DNA of 31,902 nt from Hymenopellis radicata. Taxonomy: Eukaryota; Basidiomycota; Agaricomycetes; Agaricales; Physalacriaceae. Positions 1 through 9,877 of this stretch are shown here, one piece after another (positions within the stretch are counted from its first letter, which is position 1; the number at the start of each line of letters is the position of its first letter). Under the pieces are notes generated by a model. It saw only the letters and a list, made by a program, of their open reading frames with translations, did no database searches and had not been told where the DNA came from. The stretch covers positions 1 to 31,902 of the forward strand of contig JADNRX010000574.1 in assembly GCA_015501595.1 (NCBI GenBank). Direction: 5' to 3'. Made by a program: the position numbers and the translations under genes.

Positions 1-387
1 CAACTCCGGTTGTAGTTCGGAGTCGATAGCAAAAGCCATTTCCAGCGTATACAAAGGAAAGGCCTAGATTGCTAGCATCTGTCCAACAGACCATATCAGC
101 CTCTGTATCATTCCCAAGCCTGCGCATTGACGAAGCGCACTCCGATACAGTGTCGCAATGCATTGACAAACCAAGTGAGGTCAGATCTAAACCTCAAGGT
201 TCAATGGAATGCCTTTGTACTGCAGGGTTTTACAGCTGATCTTGCGGTAGAGCTCTGTAAGTGCTGGCCGTGCCCAAGGCAGCACATTCAAAGCCCAGTT
301 GAGATAACCACCCAAGGAGAGCCATTCCTTGAGAGGAGGTTTGACAACAGACAAGAACGACTCGATTCTAGTGATCATGTCTGTGAT
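1..387 (-). pseudogene. DIRS copy L: RT C-terminal/RNase H fragment
   Basis: Read on the minus strand this matches the RT thumb and connection and the start of RNase H in the second copy, including the segments KEWLSLGGYLNWALNVLPW and ARPALTELYRK. The frame is intact across GGYLNWALNV here, whereas the second copy has lost one G at about 20231. The RNase H domain continues beyond position 1. The junction at 387/388 is where the orientation switches relative to the intact element. Confidence 0.85.
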
Positions 388-3129
388 TTACCTCCTGAAC
401 ATATTCGCAACGATCCTACCATTCAGCAGTCTCTTGCTGCTGTTGCCAACTATATCGAGGTCAGCACACCAATCAATGTTGACCGCTTTGAGCGACTTCT
501 GGCCAAACATCCCAATCAACCCTTTGTGAAGTCTATTACTCGTTCGCTTCGTGAAGGGTTTTGGCCATTGCATGATGGCGAGTGGGAAGCGCACCTCAAA
601 GAGCAGATCAAAGACAATTACTCTACTGAGGAGCGCGATCTCACTGAGCTGTGCAAACACCGTGATCAAGAAGTCGCTGCGGGTCGCTGGTCACCTGTGC
701 TTCCCTCTGAGAGGGCTTTAAGCTCCTGCCTGGTATGCGCCTGTCACCCATGTTTGTGGTGTGGCAGAAAGGTACGTGTCGTCATGGACCATACTGGCAA
801 TGGTCTTAATGTGGGCATTGCGAGAGAGGATGCAAAAGTGAACTACGACGACATGCACTCCTTTGGGCAAGTACTGCATGACGTCCTTCAAACTCACCCT
901 CACGAGGAAATCCTGCTCTTCAAGAGTGACATCTCGAAGGCATTCCTCAATCTCCCTGTTCATCCCATCTGGCAACTGCAGCAGGTTGTCATTGTTGATG
1001 GTCACTATTATATTGTGCGCTGATAGGCAGTGTAGGAATACACTACAGAAATAACACAACACACACACAAAACACAAATCAATAAAAGGTACTATACAAA
1101 CACCAACAGACTGCTGCAGTCTGTCTGGACAAGTAAAAGGATCTGACCTTTAACACTCGTAACGAAATACAACTTTAGCCAAACACTCGTTGACTCAAAG
1201 AGGATCCAAACGGAAGGGTGAAGTGTACTTCCTAAACTACGCAAAGGCAAGTTCGAGGGAGCTAGGGTGTGCAGAACTTGTAAGGTTCCGGAAGAACGGA
1301 AAGGGCTTCCGACGTCTTAGCCGATGTCTTGGATCACAGGTACACGAGTTACGGGTTTAATCATCTGCGCGTTGACCGTCTTGTTCCAATCCACCTTTAA
1401 CTAACAGAGTGTAGTTCAAGTTCGTTCTTTGAGTAAAGATCCGCGGGGGCTTGATACACACACTAAGCTTGTCTGAACTTAACGTCTGAGGATTCTGTTC
1501 TTATATGAACCAAAAGCAGTTGCAAGCGTGGCGACTTCAAGATTTCTTAAGTGGACACGGAAAGGTTTTCTTGCTTCCACCGTTTAGACTTCGTCTAGGG
1601 ACAAAGGGACTTCAACAAGGTCTTTCCGAGTATACGTAGTACTGTCTTAAAGAACACCAAGTAACACAACTTGTAGTTCACGGGGGTCTGAGTCTGGGTC
1701 TAAACTTAAACAGGTTCTTGGAAGCAATGTTTCCGAGTCAAAGATACACTTGTATTGGCTTGATAGGCTGTATACAGGGGTGCAGATTAACTACTGACTA
1801 CGATGTTAAACAGTCCCTTTTATACTATGTACGGCTAAAGAATGGCGTAAGGCTACTTACTAACTACGGCTTATCTTTGTAGTATAACCGGAAGGATTTG
1901 AAATGTTTCCTGCGTGGAACCGGAAGTATGACTCCTTTTCTGGTCCGTCGGACATCTGGAAGGGTACATTCCCCGGATGTAGTCAAGGTAACACATGGAC
2001 TGCACCAGGAACAGTATCTGGGCCTTTCGTTATCAACCCAACTGTTCTGACTTGTCTGAGTGTAAGTCTTGCTTAGCCTAACAATGTCTAGTCTTGTCCC
2101 TAAGCGGAGGTTCAAGGTCTAAGTCTTAGGATTCTGTAGATACCCTGTACATGGTTCTTTGGAGCGGGTATGGTTCTGGGGTTGGAGATCCAGTAGATAT
2201 ACAGATTCTCTTATCTCGGATGTAGCTGTGCCTGGTAGTTTTGGCACCGGGTCAAAGCTGGGCCTATTTGCAAAAGGTGCCTGCGGATAGCTATCCGCAG
2301 GGTGCTATCTGATCGGACTGTCCGTCCAAACGGAAGTATGGCGTGATTGTGGAGTATTTTGGGTTCTAGGTTTTAAGGGTTCGGGTGGTCCATGTGGGCC
2401 TCAAATACCGGATATGCAGGCATCCATAATGATCTACCTTACTGTTTCTGTACTCGTAGAGATGTTTTCCGTGTCTGTGTGAAGTACATATGCTCCACAG
2501 AAGGGAATTTGTCCTTCCGCGGGTTCAGAGAGTTATGATAAACTCGGTCGCCTTGAGTATTTGATATTCAGGTACGTTCTGGAGATACAGAAGCGTCCAC
2601 GGAAGTTTTACGGAAGTATCCGCGGGTCCTTCCGGGGGCGTGATATCGCCACCTTGGAGTCTCTTCGCGTCCTAAAGAGAGTCTCCGTGAAGTTAGATAA
2701 TCTAACCTCAGTGTACTTCTGGGTTGTAAACGCGTCTAGTTCAGGTCTAGCACTTGTACAGAAATCGCAAAATGTAGCCATTCTGTGGCATAATTGTAAC
2801 ATGCATATCAGCGCCGTCTCATCTTTGGAAGTCGTACATCTCCATACTGCTGGTGCTCGTTCTCCGGTCTGGTTAACTGGATCGCTTGGGAACTTGATGT
2901 ACTCGGCTTGCACGACTACATGGACGACTACTACGGCTGGGACACCAGTCGCAATCTAGTACTCTTTCATGGACAGCGACGTCCACATCGTCAAGTCCAG
3001 CTTCTTCTCTTGTGGGACTCTCTTGGCATTCCCTATGAGGACAAGAAGCAAGAGCACGGTCGTCAGCTGAAGATTAGTGGTTTCTGGCTTGATGCCATCT
3101 ACGGCTCCATTTCCCTCACTCCAGACTCC
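388..3129 (+). pseudogene. DIRS copy L: inverted reverse transcriptase segment, split by an insertion
   Basis: The RT coding segment lies in 388-1020 and 2811-3129, with unrelated DNA between. Visible RT features are FKSDISKAFLNLPVHP (motif A, Asp in SDISKAF) and the catalytic YMDDYYGW at about 2917-2937, with both Asp residues kept. A 4-5 bp gain at about 707-715 and a 5-bp loss near 771 shift the frame locally, giving SERALSSCLVCACHPC in place of the family's EGFKLLPGMRL. The segment reads opposite to the rest of this copy. Without the insert, motif A and the YMDD box would be in one RT domain. Confidence 0.85.
1021..2810. mobile_element. Solo-LTR-like or TIR-type insertion with 4-bp target duplication
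   Basis: The 1790-bp insert interrupts RT. GCGC at 1017-1020 is repeated at 2811-2814, and the second DIRS copy has a single GCGC (19820-19823) at the same site, so the ends are exact. The insert begins TGATAGGCA and ends with the complement of TGATATGCA, so it has short inverted TG...CA ends of the sort LTRs carry. I see no recognisable protein in it. The hexamer CGGAAG recurs about seven times. A solo LTR fits TG...CA plus a 4-bp duplication, but 1.8 kb is long for a fungal LTR. A non-autonomous DNA transposon is the alternative. Confidence 0.7.
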
Positions 3130-3825
3130 TGGAGGAGCAGTATAAGTGGAAGAAATGCTTGGAGAAGCTTTTGATTGTGATGGTACATTCGTAGTAAATA
3201 CATAGCCACACTTAAAGCGTGGAGGTGATGGTACAGCATCGGATTTACGCTTCAACAATTTAGGCTTCGATATTGCCGCCTGAACTCGGTCCTGCACGAT
3301 TGACAGCTCGCTTGGCTTCGAGGAGGACGAGGCAGGCTAGGTGGCTTTTGGCGGTGTGCTTTCCTCCGCACTCACTGCAAGTACCGTGTACACGGCTACC
3401 CGGGCACGGAGATGGGCATTTGCCCAGATTCCAATTCTGGCAGATGATGCGACGACGTGTCGCAGGCTGCGAGCTGCTAGAATCAGAAGACCGCTTGCGT
3501 GGATTAGCCGCCTCAGAGGTGCGTAACATCTCTGTAAGAAGCGGTAACTGGAGCGCATTGCGGTCATTGAGATTGAAAGGAGAGTTAGCATAGCGAGTGC
3601 GAGTCTCCTTATCACAGTGAATAGGGAACGCTGGATTCGAGGGCGTGGCGCGGAATAGTTCCACAATGAGTACGCGATAGCCCTGGAGTTCGTCCTTGCA
3701 GTGAGGGTAGATAAGCCCAACACCGGTGGCATACACATCAAAGACGCGTGTCCACTCGGACTCTTGAGTGAGAGTCCGGCGCGCAGAGACGTGGTCCTTG
3801 CGGATGAGCACAAAGCCCCCAGCAA
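3130..3825 (-). pseudogene. DIRS copy L: Gag-like ORF, 5'-truncated, with zinc-knuckle region
   Basis: The minus-strand reading frame covers the C-terminal half of a DIRS-type Gag protein. The stretch GGFVLIRKDH...WTRVFDVYATGVGLIYPHC is followed by a Ser-rich linker (RKRSSDSSSSQ) and a Cys/His cluster, ICQNWNLGKCPSPCPG, then CSECGGKHTAKSH. Such clusters bind nucleic acid in retroelement Gag proteins. The frame is open across the Cys/His region here, whereas the second copy carries 1-bp changes at about 18851, 18960 and 18984. The N-terminal half is missing because the homology ends at 3825. Confidence 0.8.
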
Positions 3826-3847
3826 GCCTACAATGTGAGGATGACAC

Positions 3848-4825
3848 GTAAGTAGCCGGATTCTCCCCATGTTCTCTCCATTTCTCATAATCCTTTCAGA
3901 ACGTCTTGCTTTGCCCTTGGTTACCGGTTTAGCCAGTCGCGCAAGTCCTGACGTGCACGGCAGGGTGGACATTGTCCTGGCCTCGCCGAAGCCGTGTCAA
4001 GTCACGGTTCGTAGCTGAACGGGTACCTTGGGCGGGTAACACGTTAACTTCATCAGAGTTACATAGAGCAGTGGTGATCAATAACTAGCAAGCCATTGGT
4101 AAGATTTCTCTCTCGTTTGCTTTTCATCGTCTGGTATGTTCATCAAGGTCTTCAACATTGGCTAACTTGTCCACAGCCTCGACTTTGCCAATGACAAAGA
4201 CCCTCGTTGAACGAAGATCTTGTTCGACACAGTCTTATACTTTTACAACAGGTATGTCGGTTCTCTCCCCTGTGTTCCTTAGTTATCAATTGAACCTTCC
4301 CAGATCTGCTTGATGGTTGCCGGCGTGCTCAATGGTACTCTTCCTCTTGGCATCAGTGACTGACTTGTCCAGCATTCCCTCGACACATTATAATCATCTC
4401 GAGTGAGTCCTCTCCTGGGCCTCGTGCGCTTCTTTTCTTAACTTGTCTTCGCACAGTCAGGATCCGGACGTCTCTTGAGCTGAGAGTAAGTCTTGGCGTC
4501 GAACGATGCTTGTTCGGGGTTTGTGACTGATGGCTACAGTCTCGTTTATTCACATTCAGCGTTCGAAGACTCGGTAAGCGGCGAACTTGATTGTCAGTCT
4601 GTTTTCTGATCACAAAATTGCTTAGGACTCTCAACGCGGCAAGTCGACTCTTGCAGCGGTAAGTGTTCTCCAGCGCGAAAGGGTCTCAGTTCAAATGATA
4701 CGTATCGCGACACGTTTTTCATGAACCGAATCTGACGGACTTGACAGCGTTACAGATGACGGTCATTGTGGCAGGTTGGATGGAGGTAAGCTCTTTATGT
4801 AGGGTACCATGCTCTCGTGGGACAG
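3848..4825 (+). other. Intron-rich spliced unit with a ladder of micro-exons; coding status uncertain
   Basis: Consensus introns follow one another on the plus strand: 3848-3899, a weaker one ending at 4056, 4099-4176, 4252-4303, 4335-4372, 4403-4456, 4486-4539, 4574-4625, 4659-4755 and 4786-4825. Most have GTAAGT-, GTATGT- or GTGAGT-type donors and CAG/TAG acceptors, and several have a CTAAC- or CTGAC-like branch site. The exons between them are 42, 75, 31, 30, 29, 34, 33 and 30 nt. One frame stays open from the end of the 75-nt exon through the 30-nt exon ending at 4785. A second frame starts with ATG in the 75-nt exon and closes in the 29-nt exon. The exon 4057-4098 has stops in all frames. 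I recognise no product. It could be a micro-exon gene, a spliced non-coding RNA or a decayed gene. Confidence 0.5.
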
Positions 4826-4835
4826 ATTAGAGCAG

Positions 4836-5355
4836 GTAGATTATTAGAAGTATTGTAAGATGATGTATGGCGCGAGGAGTCGTGAGTGGACGGCGAGCAG
4901 TGAAGTCGTCATTGGAAACGTTGGCGTCAATGTAGAGAAGAAATGGCGGCGCGAATTCGGTGCCACCCAAGTAAGAACGTGAAATGCATAATACAGAAAG
5001 TGTTGAAATCTTTCTATTTGAGACAGGCCTTGAGTGGGGTTGTGGATGTGCTGGGTGAGCCGCGACCACTGAAAGTGCAGTCACGTGACTCGAGATGAAC
5101 CTTTCCCGAAAACCAGACACAGACGCAAGTTGAACCCGAGACTGTACAGAGAATCAGGGTACGAGATTGGATCAACCCCGCGTAAGCGGACAATATAGAA
5201 CAAGATGATCTGGCATCGCGGATGAGATGAAGGTAATAATAGTACCCTCCGAGATGATGCGTGTCCTGATACAAAATATCTACAGCTTTAACAGATCGTG
5301 ATGTTTATGAGCACATAGATTCCTCAATACGCGATAGTCATAGTCTTATGCAGTC
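4836..5355. other. No gene recognised
   Basis: Short ORFs occur on both strands, the longest being 97 codons on minus at 4827-5120. None shows a known motif or fits a consensus intron pattern, and I see no repeat shared with the rest of the window. Confidence 0.4.
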
Positions 5356-5363
5356 ACCAGGAT

Positions 5364-5540
5364 TAGAGACTGCCACGGATCGTGAACCGGATCGATCCGC
5401 GATCCGTTTCACGGATATCCGTGGTCTCAAACTGAAGACCGTAACCCGTACTACGATCCGGATCGCCTCCACGATCCGATCCGTACGCGACTCGATCCGC
5501 GGATCGAGTCACTCGGATGAACCGCGGATATCCGTGTGTG
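5364..5540 (+). repeat. hAT-type element left end: TIR plus GATCC-rich subterminal array
   Basis: The terminal inverted repeat is followed by many copies of GGATC/GATCC and two of GGATATCC. Subterminal motif clusters of this kind are transposase binding sites in hAT elements (family knowledge); binding here is inferred. Confidence 0.7.
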
Positions 5541-6554
5541 GGAATGAATTTTTTTGATGCAGCGCGGGATGCTCAAGTGAGCAACCCGCATACTAGCAAG
5601 CAAAAAAGAGGATGGGGGTGGGGGATGGTCAAAACAAAGGGGTGCAGCCATGATGCAGGTGGATGGAGAGAGGAGATGGCGGCAATGGGAAGAAAGTTGC
5701 ATCCTCGGCATTGTCATCTGTGTGGTAGTTGTATCATTGTAGTTGTTCAGTAAAAATAACATGAAAGTACACACCTATGTGGGCGCCGTCGTCAGCAGAC
5801 GCGCCGGCGCCCGTGATCCTGCCTCGTGCGCTCTGCACACCCGCTCTGCAGCAGAGCGGAGAGCTCTCCCGTCGTAGCAGGGCGTCTTGAAGGCCGTCGT
5901 CGTCGTCAGTCGACGTCTGCTGCCCTATTGGAGGGGCTTACGCATTGAGGATGGGCCGTTGCTAGGGCGTCGTGGCCCTAGCAACGGCCTTTCGTGGTGT
6001 CCCAGGGCATCCAGTAAGTGTGGATTAGAAAAGAAAAACAGAAATAGCAAACTACGTACCGTTCGAGGCTGGATGCGTCCACGACGCCGTCCAGCCACAT
6101 TAATCCCAAGCACAGCGCGATGTGGAGAGAACCGTCTCTCTTCCACACGCCTCCCGTACCTCCAGCGACGTTGCGGCCTCATATCGAGGGCTTACGCGTA
6201 GCGCATCGTGGTCACGTTGTTGCCATCGTGCAGACGAGCAGCAGAACGCACCCCAGAACGAATCCGAGGGTGCAGTGGCCGGCGCGAAGCCGAGCCACGA
6301 GAGAAAAGTGAGGAGAAACAGAGAGAAGATGCTGAACAAGCCCCAGACAAAGTTCTGGAGCCGACGAGCACTACGTTTCCGTCATGCTGTGGTGGAAAGT
6401 GGCAAGCAGATACGATCGCAAGCATCCGATCGTTATCCGGCGTTTGCCGGATGCCTCGGCTAACTCGGCACACGCAGAAATCCTTCCGCAACGTCGTTTC
6501 TTAACGACGTTGGGCTTAGTTGAGCTGAATAAAATTCGTAAAATCTCTAAAAAT

Positions 6555-6744
6555 TGGTCAGTAAGAGTACGGATCGTGCACGGATTGGTGCCACGGATAT
6601 CCGTACGCACCTCAGCCAGACCGTGACCGTGCCGCGATCCGGATCACACGGATCGGATCGCATTTTTTTCGATCCGATCTGCGGATCGGGTAGAGGATCG
6701 GGTGGCGGATATCCGCCGATTTACCCGATCCGTGGCAGACTCTA
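6555..6744 (-). repeat. hAT-type element right end: TIR plus GATCC-rich subterminal array
   Basis: This is the mirror of the left end, again with clustered CGGATC and two GGATATCC sites, closing with the inverted terminal repeat at 6726-6744. The interior between the two arrays (5541-6554) has GC-rich hairpins, for example around 5952-5988 and 6488-6512, and no recognisable gene. Confidence 0.7.
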
Positions 6745-6819
6745 ACCAGGATAGAATCGATGTTTAGTACATTGGGGTGTTTGCATCAAGACTGAGTTGT
6801 ACAGGTATGTATTACATAG

Positions 6820-8010
6820 CTACGTTTCTTCTTCTGGCGAACCTGCCTTGTGCATGCTGGTCTTCCAATAGTTCTCTCCATAAGACAAGGTGAGTTCATT
6901 GCGGCCATCGACAGGCGGCTCTGGGATGAGGTCAACTTGTAGCGGCAGACGAGAGACGGTCTCACCCACCTGTTCTGAGCACAATGTGTTTTTCTTCATT
7001 TGCGTAGATGACGGGAAAGATGCATAGATGAGCAACCTGAGAAGGGCCAATAGCAATCAACCCACCATGAGCGACGCAGTTTGCATATTGGTCTCGACGT
7101 TTTGAGTGTTTGCTCTTCTTTTTGTTTAACTTGATCTCTGACTCTGGTCTAGCCGGCTTGTCGTTGAGGAACCTGGTTACATTCCCAATGATGCAACATC
7201 AATGGTGGCCTCATCATTGAGTTCAAACACATAATTTCGATGCATGTGTTTTGAAATGATTTCCTCCAGCTTCGAGGTCTCATCGATTTCCTTGATTTGG
7301 CCATGATATTCTGCAGCGTAAGGTTACACTTAAAAAAGGAGATGCCATGTAGCTCATCACCGAGATAGGTGTTTGCCTCCAGAACATCGCTCGAAGATGA
7401 GAAAGCTCCGCTGCCATATTTAGATTGTCGAATGCAGATCAAGTCCTGGTATTTGAATGAGTAGTTGACAGTGCGTGAGACCTGAAAGAGGTGCTTACAT
7501 CCTTGGTGGTAGCATGCTGTACATCTATGTTATTGCAGAGGCGGCTATAACCTGGACCAAAATCAAAGTCAGTAGCATAGCACTTGGACTCCCATCCCAT
7601 ATCTGGAGATGGGCCTTCGGTATCAACGCTTTTCTATGCTATCTAGTTCCTGTGAGAGATCAAGTTTAGAGACTTCCAGTAGGAGGCTACATGGGACAAA
7701 CTCACTCTGCATTTACGGCATAATTCTGGATCACACTCTTGTGCCTGTTGAGCACAAGGGCAGTTGTTGGATATGCTGCATCCCCCTCCACATAACAGGA
7801 GCAGCCTTTCGCCTACGATCGCCTGTGCACCAATGCTAGGTTACTAGTATCCAATTGCGAAATCAGTGGCCACTTACAGGTCAGCGCACAATTGCAACTA
7901 TGCAGACACTGGCATCCCAATAAATAGCACTGACAGTCTACGACCATCTCATCACACGGTCCATCATGTACGCAGGGGTGAACACTGCAGAAGACTGGTT
8001 ACAGAGAGTG
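6820..8010 (-). pseudogene. EZH2/E(z)-like histone methyltransferase, CXC and SET domains, N-terminus missing, frameshifted
   Basis: Proteins of this family are the catalytic subunit of PRC2 and methylate histone H3 Lys27 in the nucleus. Inferred exons on minus are about 8010-7878, 7822-7706, 7649-7499, 7445-7361, 7310-6970 and 6920-6820, with introns of 43-56 bp and mostly canonical borders. The first two give a CXC domain (HPCVHDGPCDE, CQCYLLGCQCLHSCNCALTC, then CPCAQQAQECDPELCRKC). The third gives the pre-SET linker ending RLCNNIDVQHATTKD. The rest give SET: SKYGSGAF, NYVFELNDEATID, a GNVTRFLND-like segment, NCVAH, and ELTLSYGENYW before the stop at 6820-6822. Single-base losses near 7182, 7783 and 7807 break the frame. 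The usual Asn-His pair of SET reads Asn-Asp, followed by a Lys-rich insert. The N-terminal half is absent upstream, where an MFS fragment abuts. I am confident of the family, less so of whether it is functional. Confidence 0.85.
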
Positions 8011-8044
8011 CAATTGACTAGGTAAAATCATGGCATACGGCAAG

Positions 8045-8756
8045 GAGAACGATTGCTCAGGCAGCTTTGGAGGACCTCGGGCTTCCGCTAGGTGAGAAGG
8101 TCCAGCTGATCGGACTAGGCTTGATGACGACGTTAAACGCGATGACAAATCTCGCGTCGGCCATTGGGTATTTGATTATTCTAGGCATTGGGTTGGGGTA
8201 AGTTACAGTCTCCGGCTACAGATATACTTTGATAAACGCACCCAAAGCTTCAATTACGCAACGACGGTTTTCCCAGTACAAGCGCCCTTGCCCGTCCTGC
8301 TGAACGCGCCGGCGTTATCTCTGCACATGTTCTGTCGAACCTTTTCTGGAGTACGTGCGCGCGCCCTGCGCTTTCACGATGTGCTGACAGTTTGGTACAC
8401 AGGTGTGGGGCGTAACCATTGGAAGTGCCGTGCTCCAAAACGAACTGCAGCGACGGCTATCTCGGACACTACCTGAATTCTTCGCATCCCATCCAGAGGG
8501 CGTCACCATCGCATATGCGCTTATACCCAGTATCAGAGGCATGGACGAGTCCCTCCGAAGTAGCGTTCAAACCGCCTTCGCCGAATCGCTGAAGGTTTTA
8601 TGGGAAGTCCTGATTGGCATTGCAGCGCTCGGATGGCTCGTCAGCCTGCTTATGAAAGGCCTTCCTTTGCACAGTTACACAGATGAGAGGTGGGCAGTTA
8701 AGGCGACATCAGGCAGCAAGAATGACGAGAAGGAGGCGGCGTCGGGGGACAGTTGA
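8045..8756 (+). pseudogene. MFS multidrug (drug:H+ antiporter) transporter, C-terminal part
   Basis: Three exons are clear: about 8045-8197, 8248-8350 and 8403-8756, joined by introns 8198-8247 (GTAAGT/AAG) and 8351-8402 (GTACGT/CAG), all in phase. The product is the C-terminal part of a fungal plasma-membrane drug exporter. It has a hydrophobic helix around IGYLIILGIGLG, the family block YATTVFPVQAPLPV, then SGVWGVTIGSAVLQNEL, a last membrane helix around VLIGIAALGWLVSLLMK, and the tail LPLHSYTDERW. Roughly 200 of the usual 500-600 residues are present. The missing N-terminal helices should lie upstream, but that space holds the oppositely oriented EZH2-like gene, so the gene is 5'-truncated at about 8011-8045. 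Confidence 0.85.
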
Positions 8757-9559
8757 TCGTTTACAATTCGGACAATCATTATGAGTACTAGCCTTCACTG
8801 GAGGACAAAGTCGTTGAGGCTGCCCCTACAGTAAGGCTTGTCGGCAATGAAAGCAAGCAGCATTAGAGGAAAGTCGTTCGAACAAGGAGCGGTCGAATTT
8901 GAAGAGTCGGTTACCACGTTCGCTGTCCATGGACAGACCTGGCAAATCATATATTTAAGGAATTGGACTCCACCGAATTTGAACCCACCATAGTTCGCAA
9001 GAGTGGGTCGCCGTTGCTCGTGAAAGGAGGAACAAGAAATGCCGCTGCAGGTGCCGGCGGTTGCATATTGCCGCTTTGGGGGCGGCCTATTCGGGAAGCA
9101 CCTATGGCTACTATACTCACTTCAAGTTTATCATCGCCTTGTAGGCGTGCATTTTGGCTGCACAGGTCAGAGAGACTTACTCTCTTGTGGAAATCTCTGA
9201 GAGTCCCAGTCCAAACATCGTCTACGTCCAAAATACATTAGTGGGCTACAAGGTACTTGGAAACTACGTGGAATAAGACAAGCACTGGCCAGAAAATGCG
9301 GGAGAAAGTAGTAACAGATGCTTGGACAAAGGGTGAGGCAAGAAAGAGACGCGTTACATACGCCGCCATGTCTCCATTGGGTCCCGTCCGTCTCCAGTGC
9401 CATCGTCATCGCCGACTATCTGTCTGGTCTGGGAAACAAAGGTGAGGGTTATATTTCCATGCTACAGCTTATATACTCGAAAGGGAATGTCAAGATGAAA
9501 CGTAGACATAGACAGATAGGAAATGAATGAAAGTAATGTAGCTAAAGATGGTCATAGTA
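8757..9559. other. No gene recognised
   Basis: The longest frames are 92-94 codons (8963-9241 plus, 8947-9231 minus) and match no family I know. A GTGAGG donor-like site sits near 9440. This could be remnant host DNA between the MFS fragment and the MITE at 9560. Confidence 0.4.
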
Positions 9560-9792
9560 CTGTATACTTTTAATCAATTCGTCAGGCCATGTGACGTGTG
9601 ACCTGCCTGACGAAATTTTGATTTCGTCAGATTACTATATCGGGTAATAGCCGCCGCGGCGGAGCTGCGGCGGGAGCACGGCGGGGGCCCCGCCGGGGCA
9701 GTTTTCGCGAGATTTCGAGTGACAGCTGTGACATTTCGTCAGTTCGAGGTCGCCTGTGACCTGTGACTGACGAATTGATTAAAAGTATACAG
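9560..9792. mobile_element. TA-inserting MITE, family member 1 (233 bp)
   Basis: The copy is flanked by TA at 9558-9559 and 9793-9794. Its long inverted ends read CTGTATACTTTTAATCAATT on the left and the complement on the right. The interior holds GC-rich inverted repeats (GCCGCCGCGGCGG and GGGGGCCCCGCC) and several GTGAC...TGTGAC motifs. It has the same length as the member at 30918-31150 and is clearly homologous. No coding capacity. Confidence 0.9.
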
Positions 9793-9877
9793 TAAGGAGT
9801 CTGAGAAGGTAAGATAGACATAGAAGATGTCAAGTAAGGCATAAAGGAGGCCAGAATAGTAAGAGTCTGTTCTGTTA

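Larger units (their letters stand above)
1..3825 (-). mobile_element. Partial, rearranged DIRS-like retrotransposon copy (copy L)
   Basis: This block matches the copy at 16353-22452 but in three pieces. Positions 1-387 match 20140-20523 on the minus strand, 388-1020 plus 2811-3129 match 19189-20139 on the plus strand, and 3130-3825 match 18486-19183 on the minus strand. The copy therefore lies on the minus strand with its central 951 bp flipped in place. It runs off the left window edge and stops inside Gag at 3825. It has its own indels in RT (an extra 4-5 bases near 707-715 and a 5-bp loss near 771) and a 1790-bp insertion. It cannot encode a working element. Homology is by direct base comparison with the second copy. 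Confidence 0.9.
5364..6744. mobile_element. Non-autonomous hAT-type DNA transposon
   Basis: The 8-bp direct repeat ACCAGGAT flanks the element at 5356-5363 and 6745-6752. The ends are inverted repeats: TAGAGACTGCCACGGATCG on the left and the complement of TAGAGTCTGCCACGGATCG on the right, with one mismatch. An 8-bp target duplication with short inverted ends is the signature of the hAT superfamily. Arrays of CGGATC/GATCCG motifs lie just inside both ends (about 5380-5540 and 6555-6735). At 1381 bp it is too short for a hAT transposase of about 600 residues, and no transposase motif is visible. It would depend on an autonomous relative. Confidence 0.85.

Noticed and set aside
127..1023. A 298-codon open frame that looks like one gene
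   Set aside because: Its first 87 codons are the antisense of RT/RNase H DNA, and the rest is sense RT joined at the inversion breakpoint (387/388). It is a chimera.
1057..1076. CA-rich microsatellite
   Set aside because: Too short and imperfect to list as a repeat.
3337..3972. A 211-codon minus frame overlapping the Gag fragment
   Set aside because: It is the same DNA as the true Gag frame read one base out. The 17664-19058 plus frame contains the same shifted stretch because of frameshifts in that copy.
5887..6504. Several overlapping ORFs of 80-113 codons inside the hAT-type element
   Set aside because: They occur in many frames of GC-rich hairpin DNA, are Arg/Ser-rich, and show no transposase motif.
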